Source of the DNA: Balneolaceae bacterium UBA2956
GTDB taxonomy: Bacteria; Bacteroidota; Rhodothermia; Balneolales; Balneolaceae
DNA length: 47,869 nt
Direction of reading: 5' to 3'
Assembly: GCA_002348545.1 (NCBI GenBank)
Contig: DEBM01000044.1
Location: 53,253-101,121, forward strand
Below, piece by piece: positions 36,829 through 45,130 of this stretch. Each line of letters starts with the position of its first letter. The first letter of the stretch is position 1. A program made the translations under genes and the position numbers. The notes beneath the pieces were generated by a model, which made no database searches, had not been told where the DNA came from, and saw only the letters and a list, made by a program, of their open reading frames with translations.

Positions 36829-37116
36829 ATGTTTAAAATTGAAGAAATTAGCCAGAATGAAATTAAATTAATTGGTGAGTTTGATGCAAGCCAAGCTGAA
36901 ATTGTGACTGATTTTATGCAGAGGTATGAAGTTACATTAACGCTAGATTTGGAAGAATTGAGTTATATTTCAAGTATGGGGTTGGGTATATTAGTCAAAA
37001 ATTATCACCGGCTTAATGGTATGGGTTATAAAGTGATTCTTAAGAACCTTAATGAACACATTAAGGATGTATTTAAATATACAAGGTTAGATCAACTGTT
37101 TGTATTTGATGAATAG
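36829..37116 (+). CDS. STAS-domain anti-sigma factor antagonist
   Basis: Single STAS domain, 95 residues, of the SpoIIAA/RsbV type. The phosphorylation loop reads ELSYISSMGLGILV, with serines at 48 and 49 and Met50 in the position directly before GLG, where SpoIIAA has its Ser58. If it is phosphorylated, Ser49 (or Ser48) must be used, as in the SSxG class of STAS proteins. It would bind the kinase when unphosphorylated and be reset by the GAF-PP2C phosphatase at 43431. Start codon is one base after the kinase stop (TGAAATG). Confidence 0.85.
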   Translation: MFKIEEISQNEIKLIGEFDASQAEIVTDFMQRYEVTLTLDLEELSYISSMGLGILVKNYHRLNGMGYKVILKNLNEHIKDVFKYTRLDQLFVFDE

Positions 37117-37118
37117 AC

Positions 37119-37643
37119 ATGGATCAAGACATTATTCATAATCTGATTAGAAAATCTTTGAATGGCGATTTAAAGTCATTTGAAGTTTTGATTGATGAAT
37201 ATCAAGATCAAATCTTTAGATTAACCTTAGGAATTGTAAAAAATCATGCGATGTCCCAAGAAATAACACAGGATGTATTTGTTAAGTCTTGGAAATATCT
37301 TCATAAATATGATTTTAAATACAACTTTAAAAGTTGGCTATATAAAATTGCTGTAAATGAATCTCTAAACACTCTTAAAAAAACTCGGGTATTTGAAGAG
37401 TATGATGAGAATATTCATGTGATTGAGTCTGATACTGATGAGATAGATACTTTGAAATTAAATAAATTAAATTTGGCTTTAGCAAAACTAAGTCAAGATC
37501 AAAGAATTATAATTCAGCTAAAACATTTTGAAAATTTTACCTACAAGGAAATATCACAAATTCTAGACGTGTCTGAAAAAACAGTGAAATCTAGATTGTA
37601 TAGTGCAAGAATGGTTTTAAGAAATGACATTAAAGATAATTAA
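37119..37643 (+). CDS. ECF-type RNA polymerase sigma factor
   Basis: Sigma-70 family group-4 factor, 174 residues, with region 2 at ~20-90 (FRLTLGIVKNHAMSQEITQDVFVKSWKYL, NFKSWLYKIAVNESLNTLKK) and region 4 at ~115-170 (LSQDQRIIIQLKHFENFTYKEISQIL, SEKTVKSRLYSAR). No region 3 or extra C-terminal domain. It starts two bases after the STAS stop. The next gene, 65 bp on, encodes a membrane protein whose N-terminus looks anti-sigma-like, the usual ECF arrangement. Confidence 0.93.
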   Translation: MDQDIIHNLIRKSLNGDLKSFEVLIDEYQDQIFRLTLGIVKNHAMSQEITQDVFVKSWKYLHKYDFKYNFKSWLYKIAVNESLNTLKKTRVFEEYDENIHVIESDTDEIDTLKLNKLNLALAKLSQDQRIIIQLKHFENFTYKEISQILDVSEKTVKSRLYSARMVLRNDIKDN

Positions 37644-37708
37644 TCTAAATTTTTCACCAACATTTGATAATCTGTATTGTATTTATAAGAAAGGAACACT
37701 AGTTGTAA

Positions 37709-39220
37709 ATGGATAAAAGATATATACAATTAATTCAGTCAGAAATTGATAACGAAAATTCTTTAGATGCTTCAAAATCATTTCGGGAACTTATCAATAA
37801 AAATTCAGAGGCAAAGGATTTAATGTTTGAAATTAATTCACTTGTTGCTGAACTATCATATCTAGGTGAAAAGTTATTAATTTCAAAATCATCATCTGAA
37901 ATTAAAAAGAACATTATAACAGCTATTGAATCAGAGTCTGAAAATAAAAAACAAACAATAAATCAAACCAAAACTATAAATGGAGACATAATGGCCAAAA
38001 GTAATAACAAGATAACTATGTCAAATTTCATTTCAGCTGCTATAGGGGCAGCCGCTATGTATTTGATTCTATTTGCATCAAATATAGAACAACCTTCAAC
38101 TAACGAAATAAGTGGAACTATAGGTGGTGATCCTGTTGAACGAGCCGTCCGTTATAGAGCCACCCAGGTAACTCAAGCTGATATTACTCTTGAAAATCAG
38201 GAAATGCAGCAGCTATTACAAGATAAAACCTTTATGGATTTAGTTGAATCAGGGGAGCTAACAAATTTATCTCAAAACGAATCCTTTGTCCAATTAATGG
38301 CAAGCCCTGATTTCTTTCAATTATTTGCAAGTCCTAATTTTAATCAAATGATTGCAAGTCCTGATTTTGCTCAATTAATGGCCAATCCTGAGTTTGCTCA
38401 ATTGATGTCTAGTCCTAACTTTAGCGAACTTATTACCAGTCCTTCTTTCGCTGAACTAACTAGTAGTCCAAGTTTTGCTGAATTATTGGCTGCGCCTGAG
38501 TTTGCACAGCTAATGGTAAGCCCAGAATTCGCAATGTTAGCAGCAAGCCCAGATTTTGCTAGGTTAACTACTAATCCTTCATTTAGTGAACTTTTGGCTA
38601 GCCCAAATTTTGCAAAATTAATTACAGGTCCAGAGTTTGCGCAGTTGATGTCTAGCCCTAATTTTGCAGAATTAGCGGCAAGTCCAGAATTTGCAGAACT
38701 TACATCTAGCCCCAATTTTGCACAGTTACTAGCAAGTCCTGAATTTGCTGAATTAGCCTCAAGTCCAAGTTTTGCCCGACTCGTATCGACGCCTGACTTT
38801 GCTCAATTAATGACAAGTCCAAACTTTACTCAATTGATGGCGGGTCCAAACTTCGCGCAGTTAATTTCAAGTCCAAATTTCAGCAGATTAGTTTCAAGCC
38901 CTAATTTTCGCCAACTAATGGCAAGTCCTAATTTTACTGAATTAATTGCAAGTCCAAATTTCACAGAATTAATGGCTGGGCCAAACTTTGCCCAATTGAT
39001 GGCGGGTCCTGACTTTGCTCAATTAATTTCAAGTCCAAATTTTAGTAGATTAGTTTCAAGCCCAGATTTTGCTCGACTTGTCTCTACTCCTAATTTTGTA
39101 CAGTTATTAGCAAGTCCTTCTTTCAATGAATTAATGGCATCACCTAATTTTAATAGGCTTATGGCAAATCCAAATTTTCACAATTTAATTAGTGGACCAG
39201 ATATAGAATCATTTAAATAA
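37709..39220 (+). CDS. Single-pass membrane protein: anti-sigma-like N-terminus plus 33-unit nonapeptide repeat domain
   Basis: Protein of 503 residues. Residues 1-~100 are hydrophilic and helical (MDKRYIQLIQSEIDNE...) and resemble zinc-less anti-sigma domains. One transmembrane segment lies at ~107-124 (SNFISAAIGAAAMYLILFAS). A linker (~125-165) follows, then three degenerate nine-residue units, then 33 regular nonapeptides at residues 198-494 and a ninth-residue-matched tail. In the 33 units Pro3 and Phe5 are invariant, Leu8 occurs in 32 (Met once), and position 4 is always Asn, Asp, Glu or Ser. With the N-terminus in the cytosol, the array is periplasmic. I infer an anti-sigma factor with a solenoid sensor; the repeat family is not one I recognise. 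Confidence 0.72.
   Translation: MDKRYIQLIQSEIDNENSLDASKSFRELINKNSEAKDLMFEINSLVAELSYLGEKLLISKSSSEIKKNIITAIESESENKKQTINQTKTINGDIMAKSNNKITMSNFISAAIGAAAMYLILFASNIEQPSTNEISGTIGGDPVERAVRYRATQVTQADITLENQEMQQLLQDKTFMDLVESGELTNLSQNESFVQLMASPDFFQLFASPNFNQMIASPDFAQLMANPEFAQLMSSPNFSELITSPSFAELTSSPSFAELLAAPEFAQLMVSPEFAMLAASPDFARLTTNPSFSELLASPNFAKLITGPEFAQLMSSPNFAELAASPEFAELTSSPNFAQLLASPEFAELASSPSFARLVSTPDFAQLMTSPNFTQLMAGPNFAQLISSPNFSRLVSSPNFRQLMASPNFTELIASPNFTELMAGPNFAQLMAGPDFAQLISSPNFSRLVSSPDFARLVSTPNFVQLLASPSFNELMASPNFNRLMANPNFHNLISGPDIESFK
38300..39217 (+). repeat. 27-bp tandem repeat array, 33 regular units plus one degenerate, encoding nonapeptides
   Basis: In-frame 27-nt period from 38300. Synonymous codons differ between units (SPNF is written with CCT, CCA and CCC, and with TTT and TTC), so the array is old and held by selection on the protein. 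Units 21-22 and 27-28 are nearly identical in DNA too, pointing to a later six-unit duplication. Confidence 0.93.
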
Positions 39221-39261
39221 CCACTTAAATTATTAGTATAGTTATTTAGTTTTGAGCCAAA

Positions 39262-39295
39262 AAAGACTACAAATTACATTTGTGGTCTTTTTTTT
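39262..39295 (+). terminator. Rho-independent terminator after the repeat protein
   Basis: Thirteen-base stem AAAGACTACAAAT / ATTTGTGGTCTTT with one G-U pair and a 3-nt TAC loop, followed by five T. It separates the RsbW-STAS-sigma-repeat operon from the peptidase-PrsW-phosphatase genes. Confidence 0.85.
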
Positions 39296-39450
39296 ATTTA
39301 GAATCATTTACTAGCTTACATAACCTAATATTTTGATCGACACATAACATCAAGATTATACAGTCATTTTCCAAGTGATTAGGTGTAAATAACTTTCCAA
39401 GTAAATTTTATTTAATAACTAAAATAGATTTGTATAAATAGTATAAAATC

Positions 39451-42402
39451 ATGGGTATAAATAAAACCTCAATTCTTGTAATACTTATATCGCTATTCAG
39501 TTTTAGTAAGTCTACTAATGCTCAATTTAAAATTGTTTCTACGGAAGATCTTGAACTGATTTATTACAATTTTGGTCATGAATATCTTATAAATCACTCA
39601 ATTAGAAATTTTACCAACGCACTCGAGTTCCATAAAGAAAAGTTTGCTTATAAGGTAAATGAGCCAATACATGTAATTATGTCTGATTTTGGTGATTTTG
39701 CACAAGGTGGTGCAACTGCAGTACCAAATAATGTGGTTTTAATGGGCATAGCCCCTTTTAGTTATGCTTATGAGACTAATCAAGCTAATGAGAGAATAGG
39801 TGTTCTTATGAAGCATGAGTTAGTACATATCATTGCACAAGAAAAACCATCAAATAGAGATCTTACATTCAGAAAAATTTTCGGTGGGAAAGTCGCTCCG
39901 GATAAAGATAATCCAATTTCAATGGGATATAGTTATTTGACTAATCCACGGATTTACGCACCTAGATGGTACCATGAGGGTATTGCTGATTACATGACAA
40001 CATGGATGAATGGTGGTATTGGAAGAGTAATGGGGGGATATGATGAGATGATGTTTCGGACAATGGTTCGAGACTCAATGCATATTTATGATGCGGTAGG
40101 ATTAGAATCGGAAGGGACTACTAATGATTTTGAGATTGGTTCGAATTCTTATATGTACGGGACAAGATTCATGGCCTATCTATCCAACAAATACGGGCCA
40201 AATAGTCTTTTAGATTGGGTATCTCGTGATGATGAAAGCAAGAGTTTTTATGCCAAACAGTTTAAAAATACTTATGGTATATCATTAGATGATGAGTGGT
40301 CAAATTGGATTGAGTGGGAAAAGGGATGGCAATCATCTAACTTGAATAGAATTAGAAATAACACAGTTACTCAAGGTGAACGTCTCTCAACTAATCCATT
40401 AGGTGCAGTATCTAACGCAGTATATGACAAAGTTAGGAATAAGCTGATTTTTGCTGCTGATTTGCCTGGTGAAGTAGCCCATATTACAACATATGATTTA
40501 GATAAAGGTACTTTCGATAAAGTTACAGATGTTATTGGATCGGCTGTATACTTCGTTAGTTCATTGACCTACGATAAAAAGTCTGGATCTATTTTTTATA
40601 CAAATAATAATAACGGTTGGAGAGATTTATTTACAGTTAACATAGACGAGAAAAAACCAAGACAATTGATTAAAGATCTAAGAGCTGGTTATCTGGTTTT
40701 TAACGAGCATGATGAATCTTTATGGGCTGTGAGACATTTTAACGGAATAGCATCACTAATCAGAATTCCAAAACCTTATGATGACTGGGAAAGAGTATAC
40801 ACAATGCCATATGGTGAAGATCTATTTGACATAGATATATCTCCAAATGGTAAATATTTGAGTGCTGCTATTGGAGATGTTAGTGGTTTTCAAAAATTAG
40901 TTTTATTAGAAATAGATGAATTAATGAATGCTGAATTCAATCCAAAAGAGATTTATGATTTTGATGTAAGTTCTCCTGCAAGTTTTACTTTTTCAGATGA
41001 TGGTAAATTTTTATTTGGTTCATCATACTATTCTGGAGTTTCTAATATCACCAGGTACTCTATGGAAAATGAAACCATGGAATGGTTAAGTAACGCAGAA
41101 ACCGGCCTATTTAAGCCTGTACCATTGAATGATGAAAAGTTGATTGCATTTGAATATTCAGGTAACGGTTTTTATCCTATTTATTTAGAAAATAAACCTG
41201 TAAAAAAAGTTAGTGCTATACATTTTTTGGGGCAGGAAATAGTCGAAAATCATCCAATCGTAATGGATTGGATTTTACCACCACCTTCACAAAACATCAT
41301 TGATGTTAATTCAATAAAAATAGGGGTATCTGATTATAAACCGATTAGAAAGCTAAAGCTTAACTCTATTTATCCAATTATTCATGGATATAAAGACTTT
41401 GTTTCTCCTGGTGTAAAAATTAACATAAATGATCCTATGAAACTGCACAACATTGGAATTGAATTGTCATTCACGAACAATTCCTTATTGCAAAATGATG
41501 AAAATGTACATGCATCTGCATCCTATGAATTTTCAGATTGGGCAATTACAGGGACTTATAATGGAGCTGATTTTTATGATTTATTTGGCCCAACAAAAAA
41601 ATCAAGAAAAGGTTATTCACTAGGACTCTCTAGAAATTTTAATCTAATAGAGGAGGTAGATAAAAATCTATCAGCAAATATCAGTGGTATTTATTTTGGT
41701 GGCATGGAGAGGTTGCCTAATTTTCAAAATATAATTACTTCTTTTGATGAGTTTTTCGCATTATCTGGAAGCATTAAATATCAGTCTATGAGAGCGTCTT
41801 TAGGGGCTGTTGATTATGAAAAAGGTTTCCAATGGTCCATGAGCTCTTACAACAATTATGTAGCTGAGACTTTATTCCCTAGAATCAGTCAAAGTTTAGA
41901 TTTTGGTATACCATTACCAGTTAAACACTCATCTATTTGGGTTAGATCATCTGCTGGGATTTCATTTTCACCAAGAAAAGAGCCATTGGGAAATTTTTAC
42001 TTTGGTGGTTTTGGGAACAATTGGATTGACAATCAATACAGCAAGAGATATCGTAATGCGACTTCTTTTCCTGGTGTAGAATTGAATAAAGTTGGAGGAA
42101 CAAATTATATGAAAATTATGGGTGAACTTTCACTACCACCCATTAGGTTTAAAAAACTTGGATTTAATAATTATCATGTGAATTGGGCTCAGATGAACCT
42201 ATTTAGCAGTACATTAATGACTAATTTGGATGACTCAAAGGTTAAAGAGCGATTTTTTAATATTGGTGCTCAAATTGATTTTAGATTATCAATGATTCAA
42301 ATACTTTCATCAACCCTTTCAATAGGTTATGCTACTGCAATAGATGATTTAAGTGGTGAGAGCTATAATGAATTGATGATTTCATTGCGTTTAATGAGAT
42401 AG
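39451..42402 (+). CDS. Exported HExxH metallopeptidase with propeller-like middle and barrel-like C-terminus
   Basis: Protein of 983 residues with a signal peptide (cleavage near NAQ, residue 25). The peptidase domain has KHELVHII with the HExxH at 122-126 and a downstream WYHEGIADYM supplying a likely third zinc ligand, Glu176; this is the peptidase-MA-like gluzincin pattern. Residues ~310-600 show repeated YDL...G-type strands like a TolB/WD propeller. The C-terminal ~330 residues are alternating amphipathic strands ending in FSMIQILSSTLSIGYATAI...LMISLRLMR, a terminus suited to an outer-membrane barrel. It is 18 bp upstream of the PrsW gene, so it may be co-transcribed. Confidence 0.8.
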   Translation: MGINKTSILVILISLFSFSKSTNAQFKIVSTEDLELIYYNFGHEYLINHSIRNFTNALEFHKEKFAYKVNEPIHVIMSDFGDFAQGGATAVPNNVVLMGIAPFSYAYETNQANERIGVLMKHELVHIIAQEKPSNRDLTFRKIFGGKVAPDKDNPISMGYSYLTNPRIYAPRWYHEGIADYMTTWMNGGIGRVMGGYDEMMFRTMVRDSMHIYDAVGLESEGTTNDFEIGSNSYMYGTRFMAYLSNKYGPNSLLDWVSRDDESKSFYAKQFKNTYGISLDDEWSNWIEWEKGWQSSNLNRIRNNTVTQGERLSTNPLGAVSNAVYDKVRNKLIFAADLPGEVAHITTYDLDKGTFDKVTDVIGSAVYFVSSLTYDKKSGSIFYTNNNNGWRDLFTVNIDEKKPRQLIKDLRAGYLVFNEHDESLWAVRHFNGIASLIRIPKPYDDWERVYTMPYGEDLFDIDISPNGKYLSAAIGDVSGFQKLVLLEIDELMNAEFNPKEIYDFDVSSPASFTFSDDGKFLFGSSYYSGVSNITRYSMENETMEWLSNAETGLFKPVPLNDEKLIAFEYSGNGFYPIYLENKPVKKVSAIHFLGQEIVENHPIVMDWILPPPSQNIIDVNSIKIGVSDYKPIRKLKLNSIYPIIHGYKDFVSPGVKININDPMKLHNIGIELSFTNNSLLQNDENVHASASYEFSDWAITGTYNGADFYDLFGPTKKSRKGYSLGLSRNFNLIEEVDKNLSANISGIYFGGMERLPNFQNIITSFDEFFALSGSIKYQSMRASLGAVDYEKGFQWSMSSYNNYVAETLFPRISQSLDFGIPLPVKHSSIWVRSSAGISFSPRKEPLGNFYFGGFGNNWIDNQYSKRYRNATSFPGVELNKVGGTNYMKIMGELSLPPIRFKKLGFNNYHVNWAQMNLFSSTLMTNLDDSKVKERFFNIGAQIDFRLSMIQILSSTLSIGYATAIDDLSGESYNELMISLRLMR

Positions 42403-42420
42403 CCTAGATTATTCAATGTT

Positions 42421-43428
42421 ATGATGCAGTTGATAATTGAATTTAGTGTAGCTTTGCTGCCCATGGTAATTTTTTTGCTAATAATGTGGTATCTAGACAC
42501 TTTTCAATTGATAAAGAAAAAATTTTTACTCTCAACTGTTATTATTGGTTGTATAACCGCAGGTTTGGCTACATTAGTTAATGATTTTATTACTATTAAT
42601 TATTCAGTCGACCGAACAACATTGAGTCGTTTCATAGCCCCATTTACTGAAGAGTTCCTAAAGCTTATTCCGATATTATTATTATTCAGCCAAAGGCGTA
42701 TAGGATTTATGATTGATAGTGCAATATTAGGGTTTGCAATCGGAGTAGGATTTGCACTCATTGAAAATATCTTTTACTTAAATGTATTAAACAATACTAG
42801 TTTAATTACTTGGTTTGTCAGAGGTTTTGGTACTGCAATAATGCATGGTGGAGTTACAAGTATTGCTGCTATTATTATAAAAATCATTAGTGATACGCAG
42901 TCTTGGAATATCTTTTTTACATTTTTATTTGGTTATTTATCAGCAGTTATAATTCATGCAGTTTATAATTTGTTTTTATTGCCACCTATCACAACTGCTA
43001 TTATTACTATTCTATCACTGCCGATTATCTATTATGTGATTTTTAATAAAAGCGAAGAATTTACTAGATCTTGGTTAGGTGTTGGCTTAGATAATGATAT
43101 GGAATTACTTAAATTATTAATGGCAGGTAATATATCTGAGACAAGAGTAGGCAAGTACATCTCAACTATTCAAAATAGCTTTCAACCCTTGGTAGTAGGG
43201 GATATTATTTGTTATTTACGAATTTATTTGGAGCTTTCTGTTAAAGCAAAAGGACTGCTAATCTTGAAAGATTCTGGAATTGAACTAGAACCTGATCCCT
43301 CTACTATAGCACAATTTAAGGAGCTTGAATATTTGGAAACTCAAATTGGTAAAACTGGTAAACTTGCTATACAACCATTATTAAACTTAAAAGACACAGA
43401 CTTGTGGCAACTAACATTAATAAAATAG
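42421..43428 (+). CDS. PrsW-family intramembrane metalloprotease
   Basis: Membrane protein of 335 residues with about eight hydrophobic segments. The PrsW motifs are all present: Glu77-Glu78 with Lys81 (APFTEEFLKL), Glu115 (FALIENIFYL), His142 (AIMHGGVTS) and His179 (IIHAVYNLF). A soluble C-terminal tail (~200-335) is unusual in length. In Bacillus subtilis PrsW performs the first cut of the anti-sigma factor RsiW. Here a membrane-anchored anti-sigma-like protein is encoded 3 kb upstream, which makes it the natural substrate candidate. The start can be either of two adjacent ATGs. Confidence 0.88.
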   Translation: MMQLIIEFSVALLPMVIFLLIMWYLDTFQLIKKKFLLSTVIIGCITAGLATLVNDFITINYSVDRTTLSRFIAPFTEEFLKLIPILLLFSQRRIGFMIDSAILGFAIGVGFALIENIFYLNVLNNTSLITWFVRGFGTAIMHGGVTSIAAIIIKIISDTQSWNIFFTFLFGYLSAVIIHAVYNLFLLPPITTAIITILSLPIIYYVIFNKSEEFTRSWLGVGLDNDMELLKLLMAGNISETRVGKYISTIQNSFQPLVVGDIICYLRIYLELSVKAKGLLILKDSGIELEPDPSTIAQFKELEYLETQIGKTGKLAIQPLLNLKDTDLWQLTLIK

Positions 43429-43430
43429 AT

Positions 43431-44708
43431 ATGTCTAAAGAAAATAATTTAATAGATGTTAATAAACTAAATTTGTTAATGGAATTGGTTGCTAAAATTA
43501 ATTCTAATCTAGAATTGAAAAATATTCTTAAAGAAATAATGAATGCAACGAAGGAAATAATGAGTGCAGAGGCGAGTTCTTTGTTTCTATTATCTGAGGA
43601 CAAAAAAGATTTAATTTTAACGGTACCTACAGGTCCTTTAACAGCTGAATTGTCAGGTAAAAAAATTCCAGTAACATCAGGCATCTCAGGGTGGGTTGTA
43701 CAAAATAAAAAGTTAGCAGTTGTTAAAGATGTGAGTAAAGATTCTAGATTTGGGGGAGATTTAGGTAAAGGATCGTCGTTTAAAACAAAAAATATAATTT
43801 GTGTTCCTTTAATTAATCATAATAATGAGGTAATTGGAGCACTCCAAGCTATAAATAGTGTTCAATTAGAAAAGTTTGGCCAAGATAATGCAGCAATTTT
43901 TCAAACTATGGCAAATCAGGCAGCCATTGCCGTTGAAAATGCATTATTACATAAAGAACGGTTGAATAACCAATTATTGAATAAAGAAATAGAATTGGCA
44001 TCTACCATTCAAAGTGGATTTTGGCCTAAAGAGCAACCTATGATTTCAAATTATAAAGTTGCTGGTTGTAGTATACCTGCAAAAAATGTTGGAGGCGACT
44101 ACTATGATTATATATCATTACCCAATAAAAATAATTGGGGATTTACAGTTGCAGACGTTACTGGTAAAGGTGTATCAGCCGCTTTATTGATGGCCACCAT
44201 GAGAGCTTCTCTTAGATCACATCTAGAGTACAGTAACACGCCCAATATTTCTTTAACTAAAGTGAATGAATTAATATTTAACGATTCACCATTAGATAAA
44301 TTTATAACGGCTATCTATTGTGAATTGGATTCAATTAAAAATACAATACGTTATGTAAATGCAGGTCATAACAATCCCTATGTATTAGATGTTGAAAAAA
44401 ATTCGATTTCCACTCTTGAGGTTGGGGGTTTAATGTTGGGTATACTAGATACAGTCAATTATGATGAAGAGGTTTATGAAATAAAATCCAACCAAAAAAT
44501 AATTTTGTATTCTGACGGTATTACAGAGGCTAGAAATGTAAAGGGTGATTTTTATGGAGAAGAAAGATTTGAAAAATGGTTATTAGACAATAAGTTTTTA
44601 GATCCTGATGCAATGGTTGAAGGTATTACTGAAGAACTAAATCATTTTCGTAAGGAAGCTGAACAAAGTGATGATATAACGATTATTGTCATACAAAGAG
44701 AGGGATAA
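43431..44708 (+). CDS. GAF-PP2C serine phosphatase (RsbU/SpoIIE type)
   Basis: Protein of 425 residues from the ATG at 43431, two bases after the PrsW stop. A GTG at 43404 would overlap PrsW and looks less likely. N-terminal coiled coil (~1-30), GAF domain (~15-165, ending DNAAIFQTMANQAAIAVEN), then the PP2C domain with VGGDYYDY, VADVTGKGVSAALLM, AGHNNPYVL, LYSDGITEAR and SDDITIIVI supplying the metal-binding aspartates. It would dephosphorylate the STAS protein at 36829 and so release the kinase target. The GAF input could bind a small ligand; no chromophore-type cysteine is evident. The operon gap to the zinc-ribbon ORF is 205 bp. Confidence 0.92.
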   Translation: MSKENNLIDVNKLNLLMELVAKINSNLELKNILKEIMNATKEIMSAEASSLFLLSEDKKDLILTVPTGPLTAELSGKKIPVTSGISGWVVQNKKLAVVKDVSKDSRFGGDLGKGSSFKTKNIICVPLINHNNEVIGALQAINSVQLEKFGQDNAAIFQTMANQAAIAVENALLHKERLNNQLLNKEIELASTIQSGFWPKEQPMISNYKVAGCSIPAKNVGGDYYDYISLPNKNNWGFTVADVTGKGVSAALLMATMRASLRSHLEYSNTPNISLTKVNELIFNDSPLDKFITAIYCELDSIKNTIRYVNAGHNNPYVLDVEKNSISTLEVGGLMLGILDTVNYDEEVYEIKSNQKIILYSDGITEARNVKGDFYGEERFEKWLLDNKFLDPDAMVEGITEELNHFRKEAEQSDDITIIVIQREG

Positions 44709-44913
44709 TTATTATAATAGGGCACTTTATTGAGTATAATGATGGATTCATGATAACTTAGACCATATCACAGCAATTACAATAAATAAACAAAAGGTGA
44801 ATGATTTTTTATCGGGTACTCTACTTTTTTCTAAGTACTGAAATAGCAGATAGGAAACCTACCTTTACTTAGGCCTTAAAGAGCCAAGTTTAGTTCAAAT
44901 AAAAAGCTCTAAT

Positions 44914-45024
44914 ATGAAATGTCTTAAGTGTAAACATACCTGGAAGAGAACCAAATGGCAGGAATATATTTCATTTTTCTCAAGATGTCCTAAATGTAAG
45001 TCTATCTGGATTCTTAGGTACTGA
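44914..45024 (+). CDS. Small zinc-ribbon protein (36 residues)
   Basis: ORF too short for usual gene-calling cut-offs. The peptide starts MKCLKCKHTW and has CxxC pairs at C3/C6 and C25/C28, typical of a single zinc ribbon, with several Trp and basic residues. Upstream, 44709-44913 has no other gene and no clear SD. It may be a nucleic-acid or protein-binding accessory. A chance ORF with two CxxC motifs at ribbon spacing is unlikely, but expression is unverified. It lies between the phosphatase and the T9SS cargo gene. Confidence 0.55.
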   Translation: MKCLKCKHTWKRTKWQEYISFFSRCPKCKSIWILRY

Positions 45025-45130
45025 ACAGGTATTCATCTCTTGAATTTTGTAACCTTTCACTAGTAAACCGACTCATTTTTATATGATTTCTTTTGTATTA
45101 TTTAATGAATTAAAAATAGAATAACATATC

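Noticed and set aside
38398..38715. 105-residue repetitive antisense ORF
   Set aside because: It is the reverse-complement frame of the 27-bp repeat array, which keeps stops away by composition; no start context or independent signal.
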